DNA of 38,480 nucleotides, from contig DATFFC010000013.1 in assembly GCA_035250505.1 (NCBI GenBank), positions 1-38,480 of the forward strand. The letters run 5' to 3'. The translations under genes were made by a program, and so were the position numbers. The notes beneath the pieces were generated by a model that was given only the letters and a program-made list of their open reading frames with translations, did no database searches and had not been told where the DNA came from. The stretch's first letter is position 1. Every line of letters starts with the position of its first letter. This stretch comes from DASSBQ01 sp035250505. GTDB lineage: Bacteria > Nitrospirota > Nitrospiria > Nitrospirales > Nitrospiraceae. Below, piece after piece: positions 17,019-25,522 of the stretch.

Positions 17019-17669
17019 ATGACTGCTCCGCACCTGCGGGTCACCGAGATCTTTCACAGCATCCAGGGCGAATCCACCCATGCCGGCCGGCCGTGTGTCT
17101 TTATCAGATTGACCGGCTGCCCGTTGCGTTGTACGTGGTGCGATACCGAATATGCGTTCCATGGCGGTTTCGCTATCACGGTCGACGAAGCCATCATGCG
17201 GACACAAGCCTATGGCTGCGGCTTGGTCGAAGTCACCGGCGGGGAGCCATTGCACCAGCCCGCCGCGTTTCCTCTGATCGAACGGCTATGTGCCGAGGGA
17301 TTCGAAGTCCTGGTGGAAACAAGCGGCGCGATCGATATCTCTTCGGTCGATCGGCGCGCACGCCTGATCATGGATATCAAGTGTCCGGGCAGCGCCATGG
17401 CCGACCGAATGGTCTGGACGAATCTCTCGAAACTATCGAGCCATGACGAGGCGAAATTCGTCGTGAAGGACCGTGCGGACTATGAATGGGCGCGCGAGCT
17501 GACGCGGCGGGAGGACCTTGCCGCGCGGTGCCAGGTACTTTTCAGTCCGGTGTTCGGTGAACTCGACCCGCGTAGTCTCGCCGAATGGGTCCTTGAAGAC
17601 CGCTTACCTGTCCGATTCCAAATCCAACTCCACAAAATCATCTGGTCTCCCGATATGAAGGGTGTGTGA
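17019..17669 (+). CDS. queE: 7-carboxy-7-deazaguanine synthase QueE
   Basis: A 216-residue radical-SAM enzyme that rearranges 6-carboxytetrahydropterin to 7-carboxy-7-deazaguanine in queuosine/7-deazapurine biosynthesis. The iron-sulfur motif is C34-x3-C38-x2-C41 in TGCPLRCTWCDTEYAF. IFHSIQGEST precedes it, VEVTGGEPLHQ binds SAM, and IQLHKIIW closes the protein as in QueE. The length is normal. No other queuosine gene (queC, queD, queF, tgt) is present in the window, so the pathway must be completed elsewhere. It shares an operon with the HAD phosphatase and pepA. Confidence 0.95.
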   Translation: MTAPHLRVTEIFHSIQGESTHAGRPCVFIRLTGCPLRCTWCDTEYAFHGGFAITVDEAIMRTQAYGCGLVEVTGGEPLHQPAAFPLIERLCAEGFEVLVETSGAIDISSVDRRARLIMDIKCPGSAMADRMVWTNLSKLSSHDEAKFVVKDRADYEWARELTRREDLAARCQVLFSPVFGELDPRSLAEWVLEDRLPVRFQIQLHKIIWSPDMKGV

Positions 17670-17712
17670 TTCGCCGGCCGCTATCGGACGGCCGGCCGCC
17701 AAAGGAGAACGC

Positions 17713-19233
17713 ATGAAAGTGATGCAGATAGAGGTGAGGCACGGGCGCAGCGAGCAAGAGCCGCTCGATCTTCTCGTGTTCTTGCACTGCGAAGGGGAGA
17801 AGAGTTTTAAGGAGGGAGCCGCCTCCATCAATAAGTCTTTGGATGGCCAATTGCAAAGCCTGCTCGAACAGGGTGAATTTGAGGGAAAAGCGAACGAATT
17901 GATCCTGGTGCATACGCAAGGCAAATGTGCCGCCAAACGAGTGCTTCTCGCCGGCCTGGGACAGAAACGGGAACTGCGATTGGACTCATTCCGGCAGGTA
18001 ATGGGGACGGTCGTGAAGCGAGTGCGCCAGGCGAAAATCAGTTCATTCGGCGTCGCCATGCCCTCTCTAAGCCCGCGCGGCGCATCCCCGTTGGACGTTG
18101 CTCAGACCATGGCCGAGGGCGCCATTCTCGGTTCCTATCAATTCACCGAATACCGAAGCGACAACGGCGCCAAGCCGCGCGACATCGAGCGCGTGACCCT
18201 GTTTACTGCGGAGCGGCAACAAATACGGCAACTTACCGAGGGCGTGCGGCGCGGAACGGCCGCGGCGGAAGCGGCCCTATTCGTGCGCGACCTCTGCAAT
18301 CACCCTTCCAACGTCATGACCCCCACCAGGGTGGCAAACGAAGCGACACTCATCGCGAAGGAAACAGGAGTGACGCTGACGATCCTGGAACAGAAGGATA
18401 TGGAACAGTTGGGAATGGGCGCGCTGCTGGGAGTCGCGCGGGGCAGTCACGAACCGCCCAAATTCATCATCCTGGAATATAAGGGAGAACGCGCCAAGAA
18501 GACCGCGCAGCCGATCGTCTTGGTCGGCAAGACCGTGACGTTCGACACGGGCGGCATCTCGCTGAAGCCGTCGGAGAATATGGAACAGATGAAGGCAGAC
18601 ATGACGGGCGGGGCGGAGGTGTTGGCGTCGGTCCGTGCGGCGGCGCGCTTGAACCTCCCGCTCTATGTGATCGGCATTCTGCCGGTGGTCGAAAACATGC
18701 CGGGCGGTCGCGCGATGAAGCCGGGCGATATCGTCAAGACGCTCTCGGGAAAAACGGTCGAGGTTCAGAACACCGATGCCGAGGGGCGTCTGATCCTATC
18801 CGACGGCTTGGCGTATGCGACGCGCTATCAACCGGCCGTGCTCATTGATATTGCCACATTGACCGGAGCCTGCATGGTGGCGCTCGGCCAGTTCGCGATC
18901 GGAATGTTCGGCAATAATGATCGCCTCAAGGAGCAGGTCCGGAAGGCCGGACTTCGTACCGGTGAGCGGGTGTGGGAGATGCCGCTCTGGGATGAGTACT
19001 TCGAGCAGTTGCGCAGCGACGTGGCCGATATGCGCAACATCGGGGGCCGCGGCGGCGGGATGATCACGGCGGCGCTCTTTCTCAGCAAGTTCGTCGGGGA
19101 CTGTCCATGGGTCCACCTGGATATCGCCAGCACGGATTGGAGCGAGCGGGAACGGGCGTACATTCCCAAAGGTCCGACGGGCATCGGCACACGCTTGCTC
19201 ATTCAGTATTTGATCGACCGAACCGTCCACTGA
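17713..19233 (+). CDS. pepA: Leucyl aminopeptidase (M17 family) PepA
   Basis: A 506-residue cytosolic aminopeptidase that uses two metal ions to trim N-terminal residues. The M17 catalytic signature NTDAEGRLILSD is present near residue 356. The metal/Lys site VGKTVTFDTGGISLKPS is near 275; the usual form is GKGITFDTGG, so the Gly-Ile after Lys is Thr-Val here. Start ATG 17713 sits behind a strong AAAGGAG; the upstream in-frame ATG 17662 overlaps queE and is rejected. PepA homologues in enterobacteria also bind DNA in plasmid resolution, which is not predictable here. nagZ follows 19 bases later. Confidence 0.95.
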   Translation: MKVMQIEVRHGRSEQEPLDLLVFLHCEGEKSFKEGAASINKSLDGQLQSLLEQGEFEGKANELILVHTQGKCAAKRVLLAGLGQKRELRLDSFRQVMGTVVKRVRQAKISSFGVAMPSLSPRGASPLDVAQTMAEGAILGSYQFTEYRSDNGAKPRDIERVTLFTAERQQIRQLTEGVRRGTAAAEAALFVRDLCNHPSNVMTPTRVANEATLIAKETGVTLTILEQKDMEQLGMGALLGVARGSHEPPKFIILEYKGERAKKTAQPIVLVGKTVTFDTGGISLKPSENMEQMKADMTGGAEVLASVRAAARLNLPLYVIGILPVVENMPGGRAMKPGDIVKTLSGKTVEVQNTDAEGRLILSDGLAYATRYQPAVLIDIATLTGACMVALGQFAIGMFGNNDRLKEQVRKAGLRTGERVWEMPLWDEYFEQLRSDVADMRNIGGRGGGMITAALFLSKFVGDCPWVHLDIASTDWSERERAYIPKGPTGIGTRLLIQYLIDRTVH

Positions 19234-19252
19234 CATTCGGCGGGTGGCTCCC

Positions 19253-20365
19253 ATGACGCTGCGCGAACAAATCGGCCAGCTCTTTATGGTGGGCTTTCTG
19301 GGCTCGTCCGTGTCGCAGGGGTTGGAGGACTTCATTCGGGACTACAAACCGGGCGGCATCATTCTCTTCAGTCGCAACCTGGAGTCCGTCGGACAAATAG
19401 TGGATCTCACCAATCGGCTTCAGAAGCTCTCGTCCCGTTCTCCGCTACTCATCTCGATCGACCAGGAAGGAGGACGCGTCTCCAGGCTGCCGAAGGGGTT
19501 CACCATTTTTCCTCCCTGTGAAGGTATAGGGCGCTGCAATTCCTATGAGTTGGCCTATGCCGCCGCGTCGGTCGTCGCAGCCGAGCTGCGATGCGTCGGT
19601 ATCAACATGAACCTGGCGCCCGTATTGGACGTGAACAGCAACCCGGCCAACCCGATTATCGGCGACCGGGCGTTCGGTTCGACCCCCGCGGTGGTTTCCG
19701 AAATGGGAGAAGCGACCGTCGCCGGCTTGCAAGACAATCGAGTGGTGGCCTGCGGCAAGCACTTTCCTGGTCACGGGGACACGGCGGCTGATTCGCACAA
19801 GGAACTCCCTGTGGTGGCTGCGTCACGTGAACGCCTGCGGGAGGTCGAATGGCCGCCGTTCCAGCATGCCATTCAGCATGGTCTCGCCTCCATGATGACC
19901 GCGCATGTCCGTTACGATGCTCTCGACAAGGAACAGCCCGCGACATTGTCTCCGGCGATCATCCAGTCGCTCCTCCGCGAGCAATTCCTGTATGACGGAG
20001 TGGTGTTGACCGACGACTTAGAGATGCACGCGATCATCGATCATTATGGCATCGGAGATGCGGCGGTGCGCGCTTTTCAAGCGGGATGCGACATCCTGCT
20101 GATCTGCAAAGATTATGAACGCGAAGTCGAGGCGTTCCATGCCATGGAGGCCGCCGTCAAGGACGGCCGGATCTCCTCCGCCCGGCTGCAACTGTCCCTG
20201 GCGCGCATCGAGAAACTCAAGGCTCGTTTTGTGCGGCCGTACCGACCCGGGACGATTTCCGACGCCCGCATTACGGTTGGTTGTCGTACGCACAAAGCCC
20301 TCTTGGACTCACTCCTCAGCGCGCGCGACCGGCTCGCGCGGGCGTCTTTGCCTGCCGCCTCATAA
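19253..20365 (+). CDS. nagZ: Beta-N-acetylhexosaminidase NagZ (GH3)
   Basis: A 370-residue glycoside hydrolase family 3 enzyme that removes N-acetylglucosamine from anhydromuropeptides in cytoplasmic peptidoglycan recycling. The acid/base loop KHFPGHGDTAADSHKELP is present near 165, and the catalytic nucleophile is the Asp of VLTDDLEMHAI near 254. It has a single GH3 N-terminal-type domain and no signal peptide, as for NagZ rather than secreted glucosidases. ATG 19253 is used; GTG 19244, three codons earlier, is an alternative. It is the last gene of the HAD-queE-pepA-nagZ run. A peptidase next to a muropeptide glycosidase suggests a shared recycling theme, but that is inference. Confidence 0.93.
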   Translation: MTLREQIGQLFMVGFLGSSVSQGLEDFIRDYKPGGIILFSRNLESVGQIVDLTNRLQKLSSRSPLLISIDQEGGRVSRLPKGFTIFPPCEGIGRCNSYELAYAAASVVAAELRCVGINMNLAPVLDVNSNPANPIIGDRAFGSTPAVVSEMGEATVAGLQDNRVVACGKHFPGHGDTAADSHKELPVVAASRERLREVEWPPFQHAIQHGLASMMTAHVRYDALDKEQPATLSPAIIQSLLREQFLYDGVVLTDDLEMHAIIDHYGIGDAAVRAFQAGCDILLICKDYEREVEAFHAMEAAVKDGRISSARLQLSLARIEKLKARFVRPYRPGTISDARITVGCRTHKALLDSLLSARDRLARASLPAAS

Positions 20366-20482
20366 CAAAATCATTCCGGGATCGGCACTGCTGCGCAGTC
20401 CGGTCTGCTGAAAGCCCTGGACATCCCGTGATCCGATCTGATTCACTAACGGGCTCATAATTCGGGAGGCAAGGAGACAGAT

Positions 20483-20869
20483 ATGGCTCTCAAGAGAGGC
20501 GACATCCTCGATGAACATAAGCGCCATCCAGGCTCCTGTGGGCTGGTGGTGAAGGTAATGGGGGGTGGAGAAGGGTTCGAGAACATCGTATGTTGCGGGC
20601 ACGAATTGACGGAGGCCGATGTGGTGCCGGAAGTGACCCCGTCATTCGGCCGAAAGAAGGGCACGTTGGGCCCGGCCCTCATTCTCGACGAAAAGAAACT
20701 GTATCCGGATTCATGTGGGTTGCGCGTCATGATCATGGACGGCGGAGCCGGGTTCACCGAAATCCGATGCTGCGGGCATTCGTTGTCCGTGTCATCAATA
20801 CGCGAATTAAAGTATGGCGGCATGCGTGGACCGGCACAGGGCTCAAGTCAAAGCGGCGGGACGGCATAG
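20483..20869 (+). CDS. Tandem CCGH-motif protein, possible desulforedoxin-like metal-binding domains
   Basis: A 128-residue soluble protein made of two copies of one unit, offset by 59 residues. Unit 1 has C19, C37, C38 and H40; unit 2 has C78, C96, C97 and H99. Each copy reads SCGL-V-M-GG-GF-EI-CCGH-L. The pattern resembles the desulforedoxin fold (C-x2-C ... CC) with the first Cys lost and a His gained after the CC pair. A 3-Cys-1-His iron or zinc site per unit is plausible. The family is not recognised beyond this resemblance. The gene is followed after 17 bases by the PsiE-like membrane gene, so the two are probably an operon. GGAG lies about 10 bases before ATG 20483. Confidence 0.7.
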   Translation: MALKRGDILDEHKRHPGSCGLVVKVMGGGEGFENIVCCGHELTEADVVPEVTPSFGRKKGTLGPALILDEKKLYPDSCGLRVMIMDGGAGFTEIRCCGHSLSVSSIRELKYGGMRGPAQGSSQSGGTA

Positions 20870-20886
20870 GTGAAGGTGACAAGAAG

Positions 20887-21375
20887 ATGGAACCGATGCT
20901 GAGCCATCGCGGGCCAATGATGAAACGATGGCTGTCTTATATGGAGGGGTTGGACCGCCTGGGCTACATCACGGCCGGGTTCAGCCTCCTTGTGCTGGGG
21001 ATGTTGATCTTCGCGCACGCCTGGTACGTCTTTCTCATGAAGAGCAATCAGTTCGGTCTTCTTCCGGCCGGACTGAGGCTCCTGAATGACTTGCTCCTGG
21101 TCATTATTCTTCTAGAACTGTTTCGGACCGTCGTGCGGTTTTTACAGACGGACGTGCTGGAATTGGAGCCCTACCTGGCTGTCGGAATCATCGCCTGCAC
21201 CAGGCGCATCCTCACCGCCAGCGCCGAGCTGTCTCACCTTCCCGAGGTCACGACGCAGCAGTTCTATCAATACCTGATGGATATCGGACTGAACGTTTCC
21301 GTCATCATGGTGCTGATCGTGGCCGTGTTTCTGCTGCGCAAGCAACCTGGACCGAGCGCGGCGACATCGGTGTAA
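20887..21375 (+). CDS. PsiE-family membrane protein
   Basis: A 162-residue inner-membrane protein with four hydrophobic segments, at about 22-45, 55-78, 92-110 and 132-153. The PsiE-family hallmark ELFRTVVRFL...ELEPYLAVGIIACTRRIL spans segments 2 and 3. The family is named for phosphate-starvation induction in E. coli, but its biochemical role is unknown. The start ATG 20887 is preceded by GAAGG/GACAAGAAG. The longer frame that begins inside the upstream gene is rejected because its extra 99 residues are that gene in another frame. Pairing with a Cys-rich soluble protein is notable. Confidence 0.82.
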   Translation: MEPMLSHRGPMMKRWLSYMEGLDRLGYITAGFSLLVLGMLIFAHAWYVFLMKSNQFGLLPAGLRLLNDLLLVIILLELFRTVVRFLQTDVLELEPYLAVGIIACTRRILTASAELSHLPEVTTQQFYQYLMDIGLNVSVIMVLIVAVFLLRKQPGPSAATSV

Positions 21376-21476
21376 TTCAGTCGCTCATTTCTTCTCTCGG
21401 TCTGCCTTATCACGAGCTGCTCTCTTGCCTGTGCATAACCTCTTGTGGCATCATGCCCCTTCTTCAACGAGGATGC

Positions 21477-22085
21477 ATGGCCGGCTTGTTGGAATACGTC
21501 GGATACGTCCATATTTATTTGGGCCCGTACCGCGGGAATCCGATTGCGCTCTATCTGCTGCGCTGCGAGAAGGAGTGCCGGATCGGCCCCAAAGCCTATC
21601 CTTGGAACGATGTCGTCGGAATCGGCGATACTCCGAATAAAGCTGCGGCCGATTTTGAGGAGAAGTGGAAGGGGAAGGGCCTATCTGCCGATATGTATTC
21701 CGGACCGTCCTGGGAAGGGGGGATCAAGCCCGAGAAACCGGCCCCTCCCAAACCGGCTGCGCCGCCGAAGCCGGCCGGATCACCGGGAACGGCGACTCCG
21801 GGAACTCCCGGTGCGAAGGCCGCTCCAGGAGGACCGGCATCCGCGCCGTCTCCTCCGGTGAAGACACCGGCTGCTCCGGCTGCCGCGGACACTCAAGGGA
21901 ACAGTTCTCCATCAGCCGCCCCGGCGAAGCCGCCGCCTCAGACGCCGACACCTCAATCGACACCCTCGCCACCTGTTCCGGCCGGCGCGGAGCGGGGCGC
22001 CGCCCCTTCTGCTGCTCCGACGAAGGCTCAACCCTCTACCAAGGCTCCGACCCCGACGGTGCCACAGGGCGGTTCAAAGCCGTAA
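21477..22085 (+). CDS. Hypothetical protein with N-terminal small domain and Pro/Ala-rich tail
   Basis: A 202-residue protein. The first ~70 residues form a compact unit (EYVGYVHIYLGPYRGNPIAL, then CEKECRIGPKAYPWNDVVG) ending in an acidic-basic helix. The last ~130 residues are nearly all Pro, Ala, Lys, Thr, Ser and Gly, with repeated PAAPPKPA-type words. That tail is disordered and could span the cell wall or act as a spacer, though no signal peptide is visible. No family is recognised. GAGG lies four bases before ATG 21477; ATG 21453 is an alternative without a ribosome site. Its 3' end faces the APC permease, 46 bases away. Confidence 0.65.
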   Translation: MAGLLEYVGYVHIYLGPYRGNPIALYLLRCEKECRIGPKAYPWNDVVGIGDTPNKAAADFEEKWKGKGLSADMYSGPSWEGGIKPEKPAPPKPAAPPKPAGSPGTATPGTPGAKAAPGGPASAPSPPVKTPAAPAAADTQGNSSPSAAPAKPPPQTPTPQSTPSPPVPAGAERGAAPSAAPTKAQPSTKAPTPTVPQGGSKP

Positions 22086-22131
22086 CCGGCTTCGATGTCC
22101 TCACCAGCCAGAGATACTACCGAAGCTTCTC

Positions 22132-23559
22132 TTAACTGAGGATTCTTGGCGAGGGAGCCGCGAGACGGCTGTGACGAATTCCATAGAGCAGGTAGACCAC
22201 GATGCCGATCGCGGTCCAGACGACGAATCGGATCCACGTCAAAGCGGGGAGGAAGGTCATCAATCCGAGGCAGGCTGCCATGCCGAGAATCGGAATCAAA
22301 GGCATGAGAGGCATCCGAAATGGGCGCGGCTGATTGGGCTTGGTGTAACGCAGGACCATCACGCCGATACAGACCAAGACAAAGGCAAACAATGTTCCGA
22401 TATTCGTCATGTCGGCCGCATCACCGATGGGAATAAACGCGGCGAGCACCGCGACGGCGATTCCGGTCAGATAGGTGGCGCGATGCGGCGTCCGAAAGGT
22501 CGGGTGCACCGCGGAGAGCCACGGACCCAAGAGGCCGTCCCGCGACATCGCGAAAAACACGCGGATCTGACCGATCATCATTACCACGAGAACGCTCGTA
22601 ATGCCGGCCACGGCCCCCACGGCGACGATGGCAGCCCCCCATCGAAATCCCGCTACGCTCAGCGCCTCCGCGACCGGCGCATGGACGTCGATCTTCGAGT
22701 AGGGAATTAAGCCGGTCAATATGGCTGCGACGGCGATGTAGAGCAGCGTGCAAATGAAGAGAGAGGCAATGATCCCGATGGGCAAGTCCCGCTGAGGGTT
22801 GCGGGCCTCTTCCGCAGTCGTGGATACGGCGTCGAACCCGATATATGCAAAGAAGACAATGGCTGCCGCCGCGCCGACTCCGTCGAACCCGAACGGCATG
22901 AACGGACTCCAGTTGGTCTTATCCACCGCGCCGGCTCCCACCCCGATGAAGAAGACAATGACGGCGAGCTTGATGAGGACGATGACACCAGTGGCCCGCG
23001 CGCTCTCCTTCACGCCGATCACCAGGATGCCGGTGACGAGCAGCACGATGACCGCCGCCGGCACATTTGCAATCCCGCCGTCCGAACCCGGTGCGTGCGT
23101 GGCCCAGTACGGAAGTTCGAATCCGCAGAGTTTCAGGATATTGTTGAAATAGCCGGACCACCCGATGGCGACCGCCACGCAGGCGACGCCGTACTCCAAG
23201 ATCAGATTCCAGCCGGTCAACCAGGCCAGCAGTTCTCCCAATGTGGCATACGAATAGGTATAGGCGCTGCCGGCGACCGGAATCATGGCGGCAAACTCGG
23301 CATAGCAGAGGGCTGCGAGCGCACATGTGAGTCCGGACAGCATGAACGAAAGAATGATACCGGGACCGGCTCCCGGTCGATGGGCGTCCCCGACGATCGC
23401 GGTCCCGATCAGGACGAATATGCCGGTGCCGATGATGGCGCCGATCCCAAGTCCGGTGAGATCCCAGACGGTAAGCGTTTTTTTGAGCCGATGTTCGGGC
23501 GCGTCGGAGTCGGCGAGAATGCGGTCGATAGATTTCGTGCGGAATAGGGAACTAGCCAC
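22132..23559 (-). CDS. APC-family amino-acid permease
   Basis: A 475-residue inner-membrane transporter with about 12 hydrophobic segments. Segment 1 carries the APC-superfamily helix-break motif GIGAIIGTGIFVLIG near residue 37, and GYIGFDAVSTTAEEARNPQRDLP-like residues follow segment 6 near 230, typical of the cationic amino acid/YfnA-like branch. Substrate specificity cannot be set from sequence. The start is GTG 23559, with AGGAG five bases upstream; ATG 23583 has no ribosome site. It lies downstream of the GATase-like hydrolase gene on the same strand with a 93-base gap, so amino-acid or amine uptake and degradation could be linked. Confidence 0.93.
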   Translation of the reverse strand: MASSLFRTKSIDRILADSDAPEHRLKKTLTVWDLTGLGIGAIIGTGIFVLIGTAIVGDAHRPGAGPGIILSFMLSGLTCALAALCYAEFAAMIPVAGSAYTYSYATLGELLAWLTGWNLILEYGVACVAVAIGWSGYFNNILKLCGFELPYWATHAPGSDGGIANVPAAVIVLLVTGILVIGVKESARATGVIVLIKLAVIVFFIGVGAGAVDKTNWSPFMPFGFDGVGAAAAIVFFAYIGFDAVSTTAEEARNPQRDLPIGIIASLFICTLLYIAVAAILTGLIPYSKIDVHAPVAEALSVAGFRWGAAIVAVGAVAGITSVLVVMMIGQIRVFFAMSRDGLLGPWLSAVHPTFRTPHRATYLTGIAVAVLAAFIPIGDAADMTNIGTLFAFVLVCIGVMVLRYTKPNQPRPFRMPLMPLIPILGMAACLGLMTFLPALTWIRFVVWTAIGIVVYLLYGIRHSRLAAPSPRILS

Positions 23560-23652
23560 CCGTGCTCCTTCCGCCGAGACCATGCGCTCGAGGCCGCGGA
23601 TGACGGCAAAGTCGAGAGGCGGGAATCTGAGAACAAGTATAGCAGGTGGCCG

Positions 23653-24390
23653 TCACGAAGCCCGTCTTGCTGCCTTTAGAAAGGCCTGAAATAGGCGCCG
23701 GTGGAAGGGATAGCGATCAAACAGGAACTCCGGATGCCATTGTAAGCCGAGGTAGAACCGGTGGCGGGGTAATTCGATGGCCTCAATGATGCCGTCCGGC
23801 GCTGTGGCGCTGATGATCAGACCGGGGGCGGCCTGTTTGACCGATTGATGATGTGAGCTATTTACACGAATGATCCGCCGTTTCAGGACCCGGCTTAGGA
23901 CGCTGTCCGCGGCGATCGAAACCGCGTGAGACAGGCGCGTGGCCGGTTCGGATTGACGATGGGGCAGCGCATGGGCTGTCTGGGATGGGATGTCCTGAAA
24001 AAGGGTTCCGCCGCAGGCGACGTTCATGGTTTGCATGCCGCCGCAAATCCCGAGCGTCGGGAGTCCCGATTTCGCCGCGAGTCTCGCCAGATCCAAATCG
24101 AAATCGGCCCGCCGCGGCGCCATAACCTTGAACCGGTACTTCTGCCGCTCTCCGTAATGCGAGGGATCGAGATCCGGCCCGCTTCCGGTGAGCAAGAGAC
24201 CGTCGATACTCTTCAGCAAGCTTCGTCTGGCCCGCCGATCCGCGACGAGCGGGAGAATCACCGGCACGCCGCCGAGTTCTTCAATGGCTCGTATGTAACG
24301 GGCCCTCAGGAAGTAGGTGGGCTCTCGTCCGCCCATATCTTCGCGGTCACCGGCATTGAAGTCCGGTGTTACCCCGATGATAGGCTTCAT
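23653..24390 (-). CDS. Class I glutamine amidotransferase-like hydrolase (peptidase C26, PuuD-like)
   Basis: A 245-residue cytosolic hydrolase. The nucleophile elbow is LGICGGMQTMNVACGG near residue 108. The catalytic His-Glu pair is in GLQWHPEF near 222. MKPIIGVTPDF opens the protein as in gamma-glutamyl-gamma-aminobutyrate hydrolases. It probably cleaves a gamma-glutamyl amide, but the exact substrate is unknown. It starts one base after the stop of the small exported protein upstream (TAA-C-ATG), so the two are translationally coupled. The amino-acid permease follows. Confidence 0.88.
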   Translation of the reverse strand: MKPIIGVTPDFNAGDREDMGGREPTYFLRARYIRAIEELGGVPVILPLVADRRARRSLLKSIDGLLLTGSGPDLDPSHYGERQKYRFKVMAPRRADFDLDLARLAAKSGLPTLGICGGMQTMNVACGGTLFQDIPSQTAHALPHRQSEPATRLSHAVSIAADSVLSRVLKRRIIRVNSSHHQSVKQAAPGLIISATAPDGIIEAIELPRHRFYLGLQWHPEFLFDRYPFHRRLFQAFLKAARRAS

Positions 24391-24391
24391 G

Positions 24392-24859
24392 TTATCGAGT
24401 CGGTTCCAATGGCAAGGGCGCCGGCTCCTGTGCGGAGCCTTCGGTCTCTCGAACCGGCTCAGCCGGGACGCCGAGGAAGCGTACCGGCTTATCGCCCTTC
24501 AAGTGGTCCGGGGTGATGATATAGGTGCCGTAGATGCTGGGGATCCAAATGTTCTTGGCCGTTTGTTCACTGCCGCCTGAAAAGGCATACGCGAGCCCGC
24601 CGACCAGTCCGCCGCCGATCGCGAACGCAGCCTTGAATGGGAAATAGAGGATCGTGGCGACCGCCGATGCCGCTTGCATCCCGACGCCCGACGGGGTGCC
24701 GGTCGAGGCATCGGCAGAGGGAGATCCGGATGCGGATGACTCCTGAGCAAACAGGGGGGGTGCGACGGGCGCGGTGGAAAACGCCAGCAGTACGAATAGT
24801 GCGAGCGTCTTCACGTATCCCTCGCCCGGATGCCGACGTGCCTTGGTCATGACACTCAC
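24392..24859 (-). CDS. Small exported hypothetical protein
   Basis: A 155-residue protein with a signal peptide (basic start, then VKTLALFVLLAFSTAPVAPPLFA, probable cleavage after LFA). Next come a Ser/Ala-rich stretch, a Gly-rich hydrophobic stretch (AIGGGLVGGLAYAF) that could sit in a membrane, and a Pro-rich tail. No family is recognised. GTG 24859 is favoured as start because a strong GGAGGAG lies six bases upstream; ATG 24850 is nearly as good. Its stop is one base from the ATG of the downstream C26-like hydrolase, so coupled expression is expected. Confidence 0.7.
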   Translation of the reverse strand: MSVMTKARRHPGEGYVKTLALFVLLAFSTAPVAPPLFAQESSASGSPSADASTGTPSGVGMQAASAVATILYFPFKAAFAIGGGLVGGLAYAFSGGSEQTAKNIWIPSIYGTYIITPDHLKGDKPVRFLGVPAEPVRETEGSAQEPAPLPLEPTR

Positions 24860-24967
24860 GATAGGCTCCTCCTTGTCTCCAAGTAATGCGTGCTCATGCG
24901 TGCCCATAATGACTTTGAGCGTTATAGCAAATTCGCTGTGGAATAAAAACCCCTTGGACGCAGGACA

Positions 24968-25441
24968 TCACTGGGGTATCGGATCGGATTGCAACGGATC
25001 ATCCAAGTCGAGTTCGGTTCGCAGGGAGGAAAAGATGCGCTTTCCTTCGCGGGCGGCGAGATGATCCAATTCCTCGGTTAGTGCCTCTGCCGGGATGTCC
25101 TGATTCTGTTGCTCGAAGTCCGATTGCAAGGCCAGATCGAGCTTGCGGCTACACAAGGTCTGAATAAAGACCTCTTCGATCCGCTGGCGGAGGGCCGGTC
25201 GGTCGTCATTCGGAACGCATGTCAGGATCTCTCTCGTCCATGCCGCAAGATGCAAGGTCTCAACGAGACGGGCCACTTGCGAGCGGGAGATATCGACCGA
25301 AACCTGTACGCCTCCCTTCCAACTGCGTTTCTTGACATTGAACACGCATCGCCAGTGCGTACCGTCCTCGCCCGTGGTCTCAGGGCCGAAGAAGAACGTG
25401 ATACGAAACGGCGAAGGTTCGGGAACAGAGAGCGGCTCCAT
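24968..25441 (-). CDS. Hypothetical cytosolic protein, 157 aa
   Basis: No family is recognised. The protein is soluble and acidic, with a beta-rich first half (FRITFFFGPET, HWRCVFNVKKRSWKGG, VQVSVDIS) and a helical second half (RPALRQRIEEVFIQTL, AEALTEELDHLAAREG). There is no signal peptide or membrane segment. Codon use matches neighbouring genes. It is divergent from the M24 peptidase, sharing an 81-base promoter region that has TAGAAT in a -10-like position for this strand. Confidence 0.65.
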   Translation of the reverse strand: MEPLSVPEPSPFRITFFFGPETTGEDGTHWRCVFNVKKRSWKGGVQVSVDISRSQVARLVETLHLAAWTREILTCVPNDDRPALRQRIEEVFIQTLCSRKLDLALQSDFEQQNQDIPAEALTEELDHLAAREGKRIFSSLRTELDLDDPLQSDPIPQ

Positions 25442-25485
25442 GGAACCTGCATTCTATCATCGCATCTCCCGATCGGATAGTCGCA

Positions 25486-25514
25486 TTGACCCGTGAAAAG
25501 GCGGTCGTTATGAT
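25486..25514 (+). promoter_or_regulatory. Promoter of the M24 peptidase gene, predicting a leaderless mRNA
   Basis: TTGACC (25486-25491), a 17-base spacer and TATGAT (25509-25514). Transcription would start at 25520-25523, on or within three bases of ATG 25523. No Shine-Dalgarno sequence could be transcribed. Confidence 0.65.
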
Positions 25515-25522
25515 GCGGCTCG

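Noticed and set aside
22171..23547. Hydrophilic plus-strand frames rich in His/Asp opposite the APC permease
   Set aside because: Such strings are the usual mirror image of hydrophobic membrane-protein codons.
23556..23583. ATG 23583 as start of the APC permease
   Set aside because: GTG 23559 has AGGAG at the right spacing; the ATG does not.
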